DNA of 64,000 nt from assembly GCA_900315315.1 (NCBI GenBank), contig OMYT01000005.1, positions 1 through 64,000 of the forward strand, given 5' to 3'. The DNA is from an uncultured Eubacteriales bacterium. Lineage in GTDB: Bacteria; Bacillota; Clostridia; Christensenellales; Aristaeellaceae. The notes below the pieces were generated by a model that worked only from the letters and a program-made list of their open reading frames with translations, made no database searches and was not told the origin of the DNA. A program made the translations under genes and the position numbers. Shown piece by piece: positions 25,277 to 34,195 of the stretch (position 1 is its first letter; every line of letters starts with the position of its first letter).

Positions 25277-27712
25277 ATGCGAATAAAACAGATAAACGGA
25301 AAGCGTTTTTTGGCTCTGATGCTTGCGGTTGTTCTGCTGCCTCTTTCTTTTGTATTTGCGGAGGAAACCGAGGAAATCATAAAGGAAAAAGGTGTGCCGG
25401 ATGTCAATCCTGCCGTGCTGTTTTCCTGGTATTATGCCACAGCCGATTTGCCGGCGGGGAGTACCCTGGCGGAGAACAGCCTGAGGTTCGGCAGCCTTTA
25501 TCCGGAGAAGCCGGTGATCGGTGAGGATGGGAAGGAAGAAGAAGCAAAGGGTGAGAAGGTGACAAGCGCGACCGTGACGTGGAAAGACGGAAGCTATTTC
25601 CTGTCCAAATCGATCCAGGTCACCGTTGATGACGAAGGCGCGGAGATCCGGCTGGATCCGGAACGGATGCAATGGACCGGAAACGCGGTAGTTACCTTTG
25701 TGCTGGAGAGTGAACATTACCGATATGAGACGGACCGGGAACTGATCGTGCTGGATCCGGAGAAAACACCGTCCTTTACCCAGAAGGTCTATAATCCCGT
25801 ATTCAATGTTGCCCCGGGCAGTACGTTTACGGCGCAGGATCTGCTGGGCGGCATTGCCTCGGTGGATTATCCGGCTTTTTGCCAGGAAAACCGGCTCCCG
25901 TATCCGGACACGGAAGTAAAAGTGGAGGAGACCGACACTCCGGGTATTCTGTATGATGAGAACAGCGGCGTGTTCACACTGGAGGATTACGGCGTGTATG
26001 ACCTGAACCTGAACCTGCGCATTGCCAACCTGGTCTGGATGCTGCCTTTCCGGATTGAATCGGAACCGTATTCCATCACCGGACCGGGCTTTGTGATGCC
26101 CGGCACTACAGCCCGCTACCGGGTAACGGATCTGGATGCCGCTGCCGGCAGGATTTATACCTGGAGCGTGGACGGGGACGGTATCACCATCGATCCGAAG
26201 GACGGAACGCTGACCGTTTCGGAAAAGGCAAAAACAAACGCCTATTTCAGGGTGATTCTGACCCCGGACAAGGATCCCGCCATCAACACCAGCGTGCTGG
26301 TGCCGGAGGGCGTGCTGCCAATGCAGCTCTATGTGATGCATGAAACGGAGAGCGGAGATGAATCCGAAGAGCCGACAGAACCGGCGCCTCTGACCGAAAA
26401 GGAAGCCGGGTTTGCGGTTTCGGTACCCGAGGGGGACAACTGGAGGACCGGTGTATCGAAGAACCGGCAGGACGGGTGGATGTTCCGCTGCGTGACCAAC
26501 GGGACAGGCAGGACCACGGTCGCCGTGGATGCCAGGACGGACCGGATCACGACCGGATTCCGGGAGGATGACCTGGCGGCGATGAGCTATTACAATGAAA
26601 ACACTTTTCCGGAGACCGTAAAGAATCTGCAGAGCCGGGATATCCGGATTGACGGGCACCTGGCCCGGGAGTACCTGTTCACGGTAACGGACCAAAACGG
26701 ACAGGCGACGCACTACGGGCAGATCTGCTACTGCCGGGACAATCAGGCGCTGACGGTGCGTGTGTTTACAACAAAGCAGGGCATTGGCGCGGATAAGCTG
26801 ATCCCGGTCACAATGAAGGATCTGGACCGGATCGCGGAAGGGATCCGATATGAACCGGATGAAAACAGCATCCACCGGGAAGACGCGCAGCTGACGCTGA
26901 AAACGCCGGACGGCGGGACGTTCATGGTTGCGGGGGAAAGCCTGCCGCTGACGGTGGAGTTTGCCAACCCGGACAAAATCAACGACAAAGAGAAAAACAA
27001 CAGCCTGACCTGGGTGATCAAAGATGCGGAAAGCGGTGAGGAAACAGACGCTGCGAGTATAAACCAGTACAATGTGCTGAAAATAAACCGGGATATCGAA
27101 AAGATGATGAACCTGGAGGTAACGGCTGTCTCCGCAATGTTCGGAACCAAAGCGTCCTGTACGATCACCGTCTGTCCGCGGACAAAGGAAATCTCAGTGG
27201 AGCCGGATACGATCTACTGGTACAGGGGCAGGAAGAATCCGCCGGTGACGGTGAAAGCGACCGTTGAGCCGAAGGATATCCCGCCGGACAGGCTGACGTG
27301 GGAAGCATATGACGCAAAGAAGCTGAACGTGACGCCGAATGACGACGGGACAGCGGTGCTGACCTTCCTGGAAGGCGGAAACAACTCCGCGACCGTTACT
27401 GCACCGGACGGAACGAAGGGCCTGGTGCGGATCCGGACAGTATCGCCGGTGGAGAGTATCGCTCTTGAGAGAAAGGGTAAGGCACTTCCCGGCAAAACGG
27501 TAACCTATAAGGTGAGGTTTGAACCGGACAAGGGAATTATAAAAGATGTGGAATGGTCGATTGATGTCGGGGAAGATATCGCTGTCATCAATGAAAAGGG
27601 CGAGATTGCCATTCAATCCGAAACCGTCCCGGGAACGGTTATCACCGTGACCTGCAAAGCACTGGGAGCGCCTGAGCCGGTCATTGTTCCAGATGAGATG
27701 ATCGTGGAATAA
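25277..27712 (+). CDS. Large secreted protein with Ig-like (Big_2-type) repeats
   Basis: An 811-residue exported protein: signal peptide MRIKQINGKRFLALMLAVVL, cut near VFA-EE. Successive beta-domains follow: YSITGPGFVMPGTTARYRV with WSVDGDGITIDPKDGTLTVS, a later KEISVEPDTIYWYRGRKNPP, and a last VESIALERKGKALPGKTVTY with VEWSIDVGEDIAVINEKGEI. The phrases are typical of bacterial Ig-like group 2 domains in surface adhesins. Residues about 375-525 (GFAVSVPEGDNW, YGQICYCRDNQALTVRVF) look like a PsbP-like insertion, as in two other secreted proteins here. No anchor motif is visible at the C-terminus. It ends 3 bases from convergent carB. Confidence 0.75.
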   Translation: MRIKQINGKRFLALMLAVVLLPLSFVFAEETEEIIKEKGVPDVNPAVLFSWYYATADLPAGSTLAENSLRFGSLYPEKPVIGEDGKEEEAKGEKVTSATVTWKDGSYFLSKSIQVTVDDEGAEIRLDPERMQWTGNAVVTFVLESEHYRYETDRELIVLDPEKTPSFTQKVYNPVFNVAPGSTFTAQDLLGGIASVDYPAFCQENRLPYPDTEVKVEETDTPGILYDENSGVFTLEDYGVYDLNLNLRIANLVWMLPFRIESEPYSITGPGFVMPGTTARYRVTDLDAAAGRIYTWSVDGDGITIDPKDGTLTVSEKAKTNAYFRVILTPDKDPAINTSVLVPEGVLPMQLYVMHETESGDESEEPTEPAPLTEKEAGFAVSVPEGDNWRTGVSKNRQDGWMFRCVTNGTGRTTVAVDARTDRITTGFREDDLAAMSYYNENTFPETVKNLQSRDIRIDGHLAREYLFTVTDQNGQATHYGQICYCRDNQALTVRVFTTKQGIGADKLIPVTMKDLDRIAEGIRYEPDENSIHREDAQLTLKTPDGGTFMVAGESLPLTVEFANPDKINDKEKNNSLTWVIKDAESGEETDAASINQYNVLKINRDIEKMMNLEVTAVSAMFGTKASCTITVCPRTKEISVEPDTIYWYRGRKNPPVTVKATVEPKDIPPDRLTWEAYDAKKLNVTPNDDGTAVLTFLEGGNNSATVTAPDGTKGLVRIRTVSPVESIALERKGKALPGKTVTYKVRFEPDKGIIKDVEWSIDVGEDIAVINEKGEIAIQSETVPGTVITVTCKALGAPEPVIVPDEMIVE

Positions 27713-27715
27713 GAT

Positions 27716-30700
27716 TTACCTTCTCATATGGTTAATATCGACCAGCTCGGTGTTCTGGAGGGAGAAGCGGGAACCGAGAATGTCCATCAGGGCATTGGCA
27801 GTATCCAGGGAGGTCATACAGGGGATGCCCAGAACCATGGCCCGACGGTGGAGAACGGTATAATCGCCTACGGTATCGTCCTTGACGGCGCCGGTGTAGA
27901 TAATATAGTTCACGGCATGGCTTTCCATCAGGCCGATGATTTCGTCTGAAATTTTCGGATCGGCCACAGGCGTGACGCGGATTCCGACGGAGGAAATGGC
28001 CCGGGCGGTATCTTTGGTGGCATAGAGACTGATGCCGAGATCATAGCAGTGTTTTGCCACGGCGATGGCATCCGGGAAGTCTTCATCCTCGACGGAAAGG
28101 AGGACGCCGGTACTGCTCTTTTCACGGGCGGTAGGCAGGCTGAAGCCGGCGGCGCTCAGGCCTTTGAAGAGGGCTTCCGCTTTGGTGATGCCGATGCCCA
28201 GAACCTCGCCGGTGGATTTCATTTCCGGGCCGAGGATGGAATCGGCATCATTCAGTTTTTCAAAGGAGAAGACCGGCACCTTGATGGCGCAGTAGGGCGG
28301 GGCGGGATAGAGACCGGAGCCGAACCCCAGATCCTTCAGAGGCTCGCCGAGCATGACACGGGAAGCCAGATCCACCATGGGAACGCCGGTAACCTTCGAG
28401 ATATAGGGAATGGTCCGGGATGCCCGGGGGTTCACCTCAATCACATACAGTTCATTGTCAAAAATCAGATACTGGATATTGACCAGGCCTTTGGTGCCGA
28501 GGGCGAGGGCCAGCTTTGTCGACATATCGCAGATCCGGTCCTGGAACTTCTCCGTGAGGTTGAAAGGCGGATAGACGGCGATGGAGTCGCCGCTGTGGAC
28601 GCCGGCGCGTTCGATGTGTTCCATGATGCCGGGAATCAGGACGTCGGTCCCGTCGGAGATGACGTCGACCTCCAGTTCGATGCCGGGCAGGTACTGGTCC
28701 ACGAGCACCGGGTTCTCAATGCCGCCGGAGAGAATCCGTTCCATATAGGCAACGGTCTGAGCTTTGCTGCGGGAGATGGTCATGTTCTGGCCGCCGATGA
28801 CGTAGGAGGGACGCAGAAGAACGGGATAACCCAGTTCCTCCGCGGCGGCGACGGCCTCGTCCATCGTGCGGACGCCCATGCCGCGGGGGCGGCGGATGCC
28901 GAACTGCTCAAGCAGCGCGTCGAAGCGCTCCCGGTCCTCGGCGATGTCGATGGATTCCGCACTGGTGCCGAGGATGCGGATGCCCTGGGAAGCCAGGAAC
29001 TGCGTCAGCTTGATGGCGGTCTGCCCGCCGAAGGCGACCACGACGCCGATGGGTTTCTCCACGGCGATGACGTTCATGACATCTTCGGGGGTGAGAGGCT
29101 CAAAATAGAGCCGGTCCGCGGTGTCGTAGTCCGTCGATACGGTTTCGGGGTTGTTGTTGATGATGACCACGTCGTAGCCGATCCGCCGGAGGGTCCACAC
29201 GCAGTGGACGGAGGAATAGTCAAACTCGATTCCCTGGCCGATGCGGATCGGACCGGAACCTAGGACGACGACCACCGGGCGGCCGGAGCGCTTCAGGCTG
29301 CGGGATTCACAGGCCTTGTCCGTGCAGGAATAGAAGTAAGGCGTTTCTGCGGCGAACTCCGCGCCGCAGGTATCCACCATTTTATAGCTGAGCTGCCAGC
29401 CGGGGACTTCCTTCGCGCCTGTGATGCGCCTGACCGCGGCATCCGGATAGCCCATGCGCTTGAAAGCCTCATAGTCACCGGGCTGCAGGCCGGTCTTTTT
29501 CGTGCGCATTTCCAGCTCCGCCATGGCGCGGAGGCGGTAGAGGAAGAACCGGTCGATCTTCGTGATGTCAAAGATTTCGTCCACGGTGAACCCCTGCTTG
29601 AGCGCCTCGAAAACGGTGAAGAGCCGGCGGTCGTCCTGGCGGGCCAGCCGGTCACGGATGGACTCGTTTTCCTCCCCGTCGGGCGGCGGCGCATTCAGGG
29701 TATCCAGAGAGATCTCGGCGCCGCGGACGGCCTTCATCAAGGCTTCCTCAAAACGCTGGCCGATGGCCATGACTTCACCGGTGGCCTTCATCTGGGTGCC
29801 GAGACGGCGGGAGGAACCATAGAACTTGTCAAAGGGCCATTTCGGGAACTTGACGACGACGTAGTCGACGGTCGGCTCGAAGCAGGCGCAGGTTTTGCCG
29901 GTGATATCGTTGGGAATCTCGTCCAGGGAGTATCCCAGGGCGATCCGCGTGGTGATCTTGGCGATGGGATAGCCGGTGGCTTTGCTGGCCAGGGCGGAGG
30001 AGCGGCTGACCCGGGGATTGACCTCGATCACCGCGTACTCGAAGGAATCGGGATTGAGGGCAAACTGGCAGTTGCAGCCGCCGACGATGCCGATGGCGCT
30101 GATGATATCCAGGGAGGCGGAGCGGAGCATCTGATATTCCTTGTCCGACAAGGTCAGGGCCGGGGCGACGACGACGCTGTCGCCGGTATGGATGCCCACG
30201 GGGTCGACATTCTCCATGGAGCAGACGGCGATGACATTGCCCCGGGTGTCCCGCATGGTCTCAAATTCGATTTCCTTCCAGCCGGAGATGCACTTTTCGA
30301 CGAGAATCTGGGTGATGGGGGAGGCATCGAGACCGCCGCGGGCGATCTGCTTCATTTCTTCCACATCGTTTGCGATTCCGCCGCCGCTGCCGCCCAGGGT
30401 GTATGCCGGGCGCACGATGACGGGGTACCCGATCTCGTCGGCAACCATGAGGGCGTCTTCAAGGGTTTCTGCGATGCCGGAGGGCACACAGGGCTGGTTG
30501 ATGGAGAGCATGGTCTCCCGGAATTTCTCCCGGTCTTCCGCCTTTTCGATGGCATCAATGGGCGTGCCAAGGAGGCGGACGCCGAACTCCTCAAGGGTGC
30601 CGTCCCGGCTGAGCTGCATGGCGAGGGTCAGTCCCGTCTGGCCGCCGAGGCCGGCGATCAGGCCGTCCGGGCGCTCCCTCTCGATCACCCGGCGGACGGT

Positions 30701-30916
30701 GGCTGCGTTCAGAGGTTCCAGATAGATTTCATCCGCCAGATGCTGATCGGTCATGATGGTGGCGGGGTTGGAATTGACAAGCACCACATTGATGCCTTCC
30801 GCTTTCAGCACGCGGCAGGCCTGGGCGCCGGCATAATCAAACTCGGCCGCCTGGCCGATGACAATCGGGCCGGAACCGATGACGAGAACTTTGCGGATGG
30901 AAGGATCCTTGGGCAT
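27716..30916 (-). CDS. carB: Carbamoyl phosphate synthase large subunit
   Basis: The 1066-residue product has the duplicated ATP-grasp layout of CarB: first half (SGPIVIGQAAEFDYAGAQAC, TLGGSGGGIA, EVNPRVSRSSALASKATG) and second half (GSGPIRIGQGIEFDYSSVHC, EVNPRASRTIPYISKVTGVP), then an MGS-like allosteric domain at the end. It makes carbamoyl phosphate from bicarbonate, ATP and ammonia from CarA. It is the last gene of the arg operon and overlaps the carA stop by one base (TAATG). No terminator is visible after it; the convergent gene ends 3 bases away. Confidence 0.97.
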   Translation of the reverse strand: MPKDPSIRKVLVIGSGPIVIGQAAEFDYAGAQACRVLKAEGINVVLVNSNPATIMTDQHLADEIYLEPLNAATVRRVIERERPDGLIAGLGGQTGLTLAMQLSRDGTLEEFGVRLLGTPIDAIEKAEDREKFRETMLSINQPCVPSGIAETLEDALMVADEIGYPVIVRPAYTLGGSGGGIANDVEEMKQIARGGLDASPITQILVEKCISGWKEIEFETMRDTRGNVIAVCSMENVDPVGIHTGDSVVVAPALTLSDKEYQMLRSASLDIISAIGIVGGCNCQFALNPDSFEYAVIEVNPRVSRSSALASKATGYPIAKITTRIALGYSLDEIPNDITGKTCACFEPTVDYVVVKFPKWPFDKFYGSSRRLGTQMKATGEVMAIGQRFEEALMKAVRGAEISLDTLNAPPPDGEENESIRDRLARQDDRRLFTVFEALKQGFTVDEIFDITKIDRFFLYRLRAMAELEMRTKKTGLQPGDYEAFKRMGYPDAAVRRITGAKEVPGWQLSYKMVDTCGAEFAAETPYFYSCTDKACESRSLKRSGRPVVVVLGSGPIRIGQGIEFDYSSVHCVWTLRRIGYDVVIINNNPETVSTDYDTADRLYFEPLTPEDVMNVIAVEKPIGVVVAFGGQTAIKLTQFLASQGIRILGTSAESIDIAEDRERFDALLEQFGIRRPRGMGVRTMDEAVAAAEELGYPVLLRPSYVIGGQNMTISRSKAQTVAYMERILSGGIENPVLVDQYLPGIELEVDVISDGTDVLIPGIMEHIERAGVHSGDSIAVYPPFNLTEKFQDRICDMSTKLALALGTKGLVNIQYLIFDNELYVIEVNPRASRTIPYISKVTGVPMVDLASRVMLGEPLKDLGFGSGLYPAPPYCAIKVPVFSFEKLNDADSILGPEMKSTGEVLGIGITKAEALFKGLSAAGFSLPTAREKSSTGVLLSVEDEDFPDAIAVAKHCYDLGISLYATKDTARAISSVGIRVTPVADPKISDEIIGLMESHAVNYIIYTGAVKDDTVGDYTVLHRRAMVLGIPCMTSLDTANALMDILGSRFSLQNTELVDINHMRR

Positions 30917-31977
30917 TATGCTTCCCCTCCTCTCATGGCTTTGACAAAGCGATCGAAGAGGATCGCGGTGTCCCGCGGGCCGGAAGCGGCCTCGGGATGG
31001 AACTGGACCGTGAAGCAGTTCAGGGAAGGATAATCCATGCCTTCGCAGCTGCCGTCGTTGGCATTGCGGAAGGATTCAGTGCCGATCCCCTTCAGGGAGT
31101 CGGCAATGACCGCGTAGCCGTGATTCTGCGAGGTGATATAGGTCCGGCCCATCTCCAGACTGCGGACCGGCTGATTGCCGCCGCGGTGGCCGTATTTCAG
31201 CTTGACGGTGTCCCCGCCGAGGGCGAGGGCGGCCAGCTGGTGGCCGAGACAGATGCCGAAAATCGGCTTCTGTCCGATGATCTTCTTCAGCTGCTCAATG
31301 CAGAAGGTGTTCTCCTTCGGATCCCCCGGGCCGTTGGAGAGCATGATGCCGTCCGGCGAGGAGGCCAGGATGGTTTCCGCTGTCGTGCGGGCCGGCCATA
31401 CGGTGACCGTGCAGCCCCGCTTCTGCAGGCTGCGGATGATGTTGTGCTTGGCGCCGTAATCGATGAGGGCGACGCGGCAAAGTTCCGGCCCGTCGGCGGG
31501 ACAGGTGTAGTTTTCGTTGGAGGAGACGGAATCGACCGCGTCCTTCGCCGTGAAGGCGCGGATCTCACTGAGGTCTGACGGTACCTCATCGCAGATCATG
31601 GCATTCATGACGCCTTCCTCCCGCGTGATGCGGACGATCTCCCGGGTATCCACTCCGCAGAGCCCCGGGATCCCCCGGGCCACCAGGTAGTCGTTGAGGG
31701 GATAGGCGGAGCGGAAGTTGGACGGCGTGTCGCACAGATCCCGGACAATGTAGCCGAAGAGCGTGCTGGAACCTTCAAAGTCCTCCTCGATGACGCCGTA
31801 GTTCCCGATCATGGGGAAGGTCTGGGTGACGATCTGGCCGAAATAGCTGGGGTCGGTCAGGGTCTCGAGATAGCCTTCCATGCCGGTGGTGAAGACCAGT
31901 TCGCCGATGCGGTCAACCGGGGCGCCGATCCGGCGGCCTTCGAAGACGGAACCGTTGGACAGAACCAGGAATGCCAT
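30916..31977 (-). CDS. carA: Carbamoyl phosphate synthase small subunit
   Basis: The 353-residue glutaminase subunit has an N-terminal CPSase domain (FVLSNGS-like start AFLVLSNGSVFEGRRIG, GYLETLTDPSYFGQIV) and a class I amidotransferase domain with the nucleophile in FGICLGHQLAALALG and the catalytic His in FHPEAASGP. It releases ammonia from glutamine and channels it to CarB. It starts 28 bases after argD and is coupled to carB by TAATG. Its place behind argGCJBD indicates that this pair serves arginine as well as pyrimidine synthesis. Confidence 0.97.
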   Translation of the reverse strand: MAFLVLSNGSVFEGRRIGAPVDRIGELVFTTGMEGYLETLTDPSYFGQIVTQTFPMIGNYGVIEEDFEGSSTLFGYIVRDLCDTPSNFRSAYPLNDYLVARGIPGLCGVDTREIVRITREEGVMNAMICDEVPSDLSEIRAFTAKDAVDSVSSNENYTCPADGPELCRVALIDYGAKHNIIRSLQKRGCTVTVWPARTTAETILASSPDGIMLSNGPGDPKENTFCIEQLKKIIGQKPIFGICLGHQLAALALGGDTVKLKYGHRGGNQPVRSLEMGRTYITSQNHGYAVIADSLKGIGTESFRNANDGSCEGMDYPSLNCFTVQFHPEAASGPRDTAILFDRFVKAMRGGEA

Positions 31978-32005
31978 GGGGGTAATCCTCCAAATTCAGA
32001 ATGAT

Positions 32006-33169
32006 CTATTTCGCACACGCGGTTTTGATAACATCGGCCGCTTTGATCAGCAGGTCGTCCGGGATGTTGAGGGCGGGGAGAAGGCGGACCTTGTCCTTGG
32101 CGGCGAGGCAGAGAACGCCGTTTGCCATGCAGTCCGCGATCACCTCGGAGGCCGGGCGGGTGGTTTTGATGCCGACCATGAGGCCGAGCCCGGTCAGCGC
32201 CTCGATCCCCGGGGCGTCTTTCAGCAGGCCGCGAAGCAGTTCGCTCTTCCGGGTGACATCCTTCAGAAAATCATCTGTCAGCCGGCTGACGACGGACAGC
32301 GCGGCTGCCGCGGCGACGGGATTGCCGCCGAAGGTGGAGCCGTGGTCGCCGTAAGAAAAAATATCGGCGAGTTTTTCCGACAGCAGGGTGGCGCCCATGG
32401 GCAGGCCGCCGGCCAGCCCTTTGGCCGTGGAGACCACGTCCGGACGGATGCCGTACTGCATATAGGCATACAGGGAGCCGGTCCGGCCGTTGCCGGTCTG
32501 AACCTCATCGACCATGAGGAGGATATTCTGCTCCTTCAGGAACGCATCCAGTTCTTTCACAAAACCGGGATCCAGCGCAACCACGCCGCCCTCGCCCTGA
32601 ACGCACTCGATGAGGACTGCGGCGACGGTGCCGCCGGAGCACAGCTTTTTCAGGGCTTCCAGATCTCCGGCGGGGAAGGAGGCAAAGCCGGGCGTCAGGG
32701 GCTGATACAGCTCATGGTAATGCGCCTGCCCGGTGGCGGACAGGGTGGTCAGCGTCCGGCCGTGGAAGCTGTTTTCCAGCGTGACAATGGTGGAACAGGC
32801 GGGCCCTTTGTTTTCCGCAGCCCACTTGCGGGCGGCCTTGATGGCGCACTCGTTGGCTTCGGCGCCGGAGTTGGAGAAGAAGACCTTCGCCATCCCCGTT
32901 TTCAGGCACAGGGCTTCCGCCAGTCTGGCGCAGGGAGCGGTGTAGTAAAGGTTGGACATGTGCTGCACGCTGTGGATCTGCTGTTCCACGGCGGCGATCC
33001 ATTCCTCATCCGCGATGCCGAAGGACGTAACGGCGATGCCGGATCCCATGTCGATATACTCCTTGCCGTTCACGTCTTTGACGAGGGAGCCTTTTCCGCT
33101 GACGATCTCAATCGGAAAGCGCTTGTACGTCCCGGCAATGTAAGTTTTATCCAATTCGAAGGTATTCAT
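32006..33169 (-). CDS. argD: Acetylornithine aminotransferase
   Basis: The 387-residue class-III PLP aminotransferase shows GKEYIDMGSGIAVTSFG, NSGAEANECAIKAARKW, SFHGRTLTTLSATGQ, DEVQTGNGRTG and the lysine motif STAKGLAGGLPMG. It converts N-acetylglutamate semialdehyde to N-acetylornithine and is the fourth arginine step. The length is typical. GGAGG lies just upstream of the ATG. It lies 83 bases after argB and 28 before carA; the 83-base gap contains a small dyad but no clear terminator. Confidence 0.95.
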   Translation of the reverse strand: MNTFELDKTYIAGTYKRFPIEIVSGKGSLVKDVNGKEYIDMGSGIAVTSFGIADEEWIAAVEQQIHSVQHMSNLYYTAPCARLAEALCLKTGMAKVFFSNSGAEANECAIKAARKWAAENKGPACSTIVTLENSFHGRTLTTLSATGQAHYHELYQPLTPGFASFPAGDLEALKKLCSGGTVAAVLIECVQGEGGVVALDPGFVKELDAFLKEQNILLMVDEVQTGNGRTGSLYAYMQYGIRPDVVSTAKGLAGGLPMGATLLSEKLADIFSYGDHGSTFGGNPVAAAAALSVVSRLTDDFLKDVTRKSELLRGLLKDAPGIEALTGLGLMVGIKTTRPASEVIADCMANGVLCLAAKDKVRLLPALNIPDDLLIKAADVIKTACAK

Positions 33170-33252
33170 AGCTGCCTCCTGTAAGGTTTTGCGTTTTTCG
33201 CTGTATTTGTTCGGAAAGCCTTTTTCCCTTTAACCGAACGTTTTTCGGGCCC

Positions 33253-34152
33253 TTATTCCCAACCTTCCCGGCAGTCTTCAGCGGGATCCTCTCCCATGGA
33301 AACCATCGTGCCGGCGCCTTCGTCCGTGAGAAGTTCCATGAGGATGGAATGGGGAACGCGGCCGTCCATGATGACCACATTGCGGACCCCGCGGGAAAGC
33401 GCCTTCGCGCAGCACTCGACCTTTGGGATCATCCCGCCGGAAATGATGCCGCTGCTGTAGAGAGCGGGCAGCTCCGGTAGGGTGATCTCCGGAATCAGGG
33501 TGGAAGGATCGTTCCTGTCCCGCAGGACGCCGGCAATGTCCGTCATCATAATAAGACGCTCGGCGCCCAGGGCGCCGGCAATATACGCAGCAGCGGTGTC
33601 GCCGTTAATGTTGTAGGCGTTGCCTGCCTTGTCGCAACCCACGGTCGAAACGACGGGGATATAGCCGCGGTCCAGCAGGTCCGTTACCGGCTGGATATGG
33701 ACCTTCTGAACCTCACCGACGTAGCCCAGCCGCTCATCCTTCACGGTGCACTGAAGCAGCCGGCCATCCATGCCGGAGAGGCCGACTGCCTTGCCGCCCT
33801 TCATTTCCAGGAGATTGACAAGGGTTTTGTTGATCTTTCCGGCGAGAACCATCTGGACGATATCCATGGTTTCCTTGTCCGTGACGCGCAGGCCGTCCAC
33901 AAACTCCGGCTTTTTCCCGAGCCGGTCCATCAGTTCATTGATTTCCGGTCCGCCGCCGTGGACCAGTACGATGCGTACGCCGATAAGCCAGAGCAGCACG
34001 ATGTCTTCCATCACCTGCTGCTTCAGCTGGTCGTTGATCATAGCGTTTCCGCCGTATTTTACCACGACGACTTTGCCGGTATACCGGCGGATATAGGGGA
34101 GAGCGGCGGTCAGGACTTCCGCTCGTTCCATGTTGGTCAGGTCATTGATCAT
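33253..34152 (-). CDS. argB: Acetylglutamate kinase
   Basis: The 299-residue kinase carries VVKYGGNAM, VLVHGGGPEINELM and the later NINGDTAAAYIAGALGAERL, all hallmark segments of the amino-acid kinase fold. It phosphorylates N-acetylglutamate, normally the arginine-sensitive step in organisms with the cyclic pathway. The N-terminal helix (MERAEVLTAALPYIRRYTGK) is of the type that mediates arginine feedback in hexameric forms, so feedback is likely but not proven. ATG 34152 is chosen because GAGGAG lies 8 bases upstream; an ATG at 34176 has weaker support. Confidence 0.95.
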   Translation of the reverse strand: MINDLTNMERAEVLTAALPYIRRYTGKVVVVKYGGNAMINDQLKQQVMEDIVLLWLIGVRIVLVHGGGPEINELMDRLGKKPEFVDGLRVTDKETMDIVQMVLAGKINKTLVNLLEMKGGKAVGLSGMDGRLLQCTVKDERLGYVGEVQKVHIQPVTDLLDRGYIPVVSTVGCDKAGNAYNINGDTAAAYIAGALGAERLIMMTDIAGVLRDRNDPSTLIPEITLPELPALYSSGIISGGMIPKVECCAKALSRGVRNVVIMDGRVPHSILMELLTDEGAGTMVSMGEDPAEDCREGWE

Positions 34153-34195
34153 TGAATTCTTCTCCTCGTGTTTCATAAACAGAACTGATTCCGAA

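Noticed and set aside
25082..26875. Minus-strand open frame of 597 codons opposite the Ig-like protein.
   Set aside because: His/Arg-rich shadow without signal peptide or domain.
28049..29263. Plus-strand open frame of 404 codons opposite carB, and similar frames opposite carA, argD and argG.
   Set aside because: Gly/Asp/His/Gln-rich antisense translations of highly conserved enzymes, with no independent evidence.
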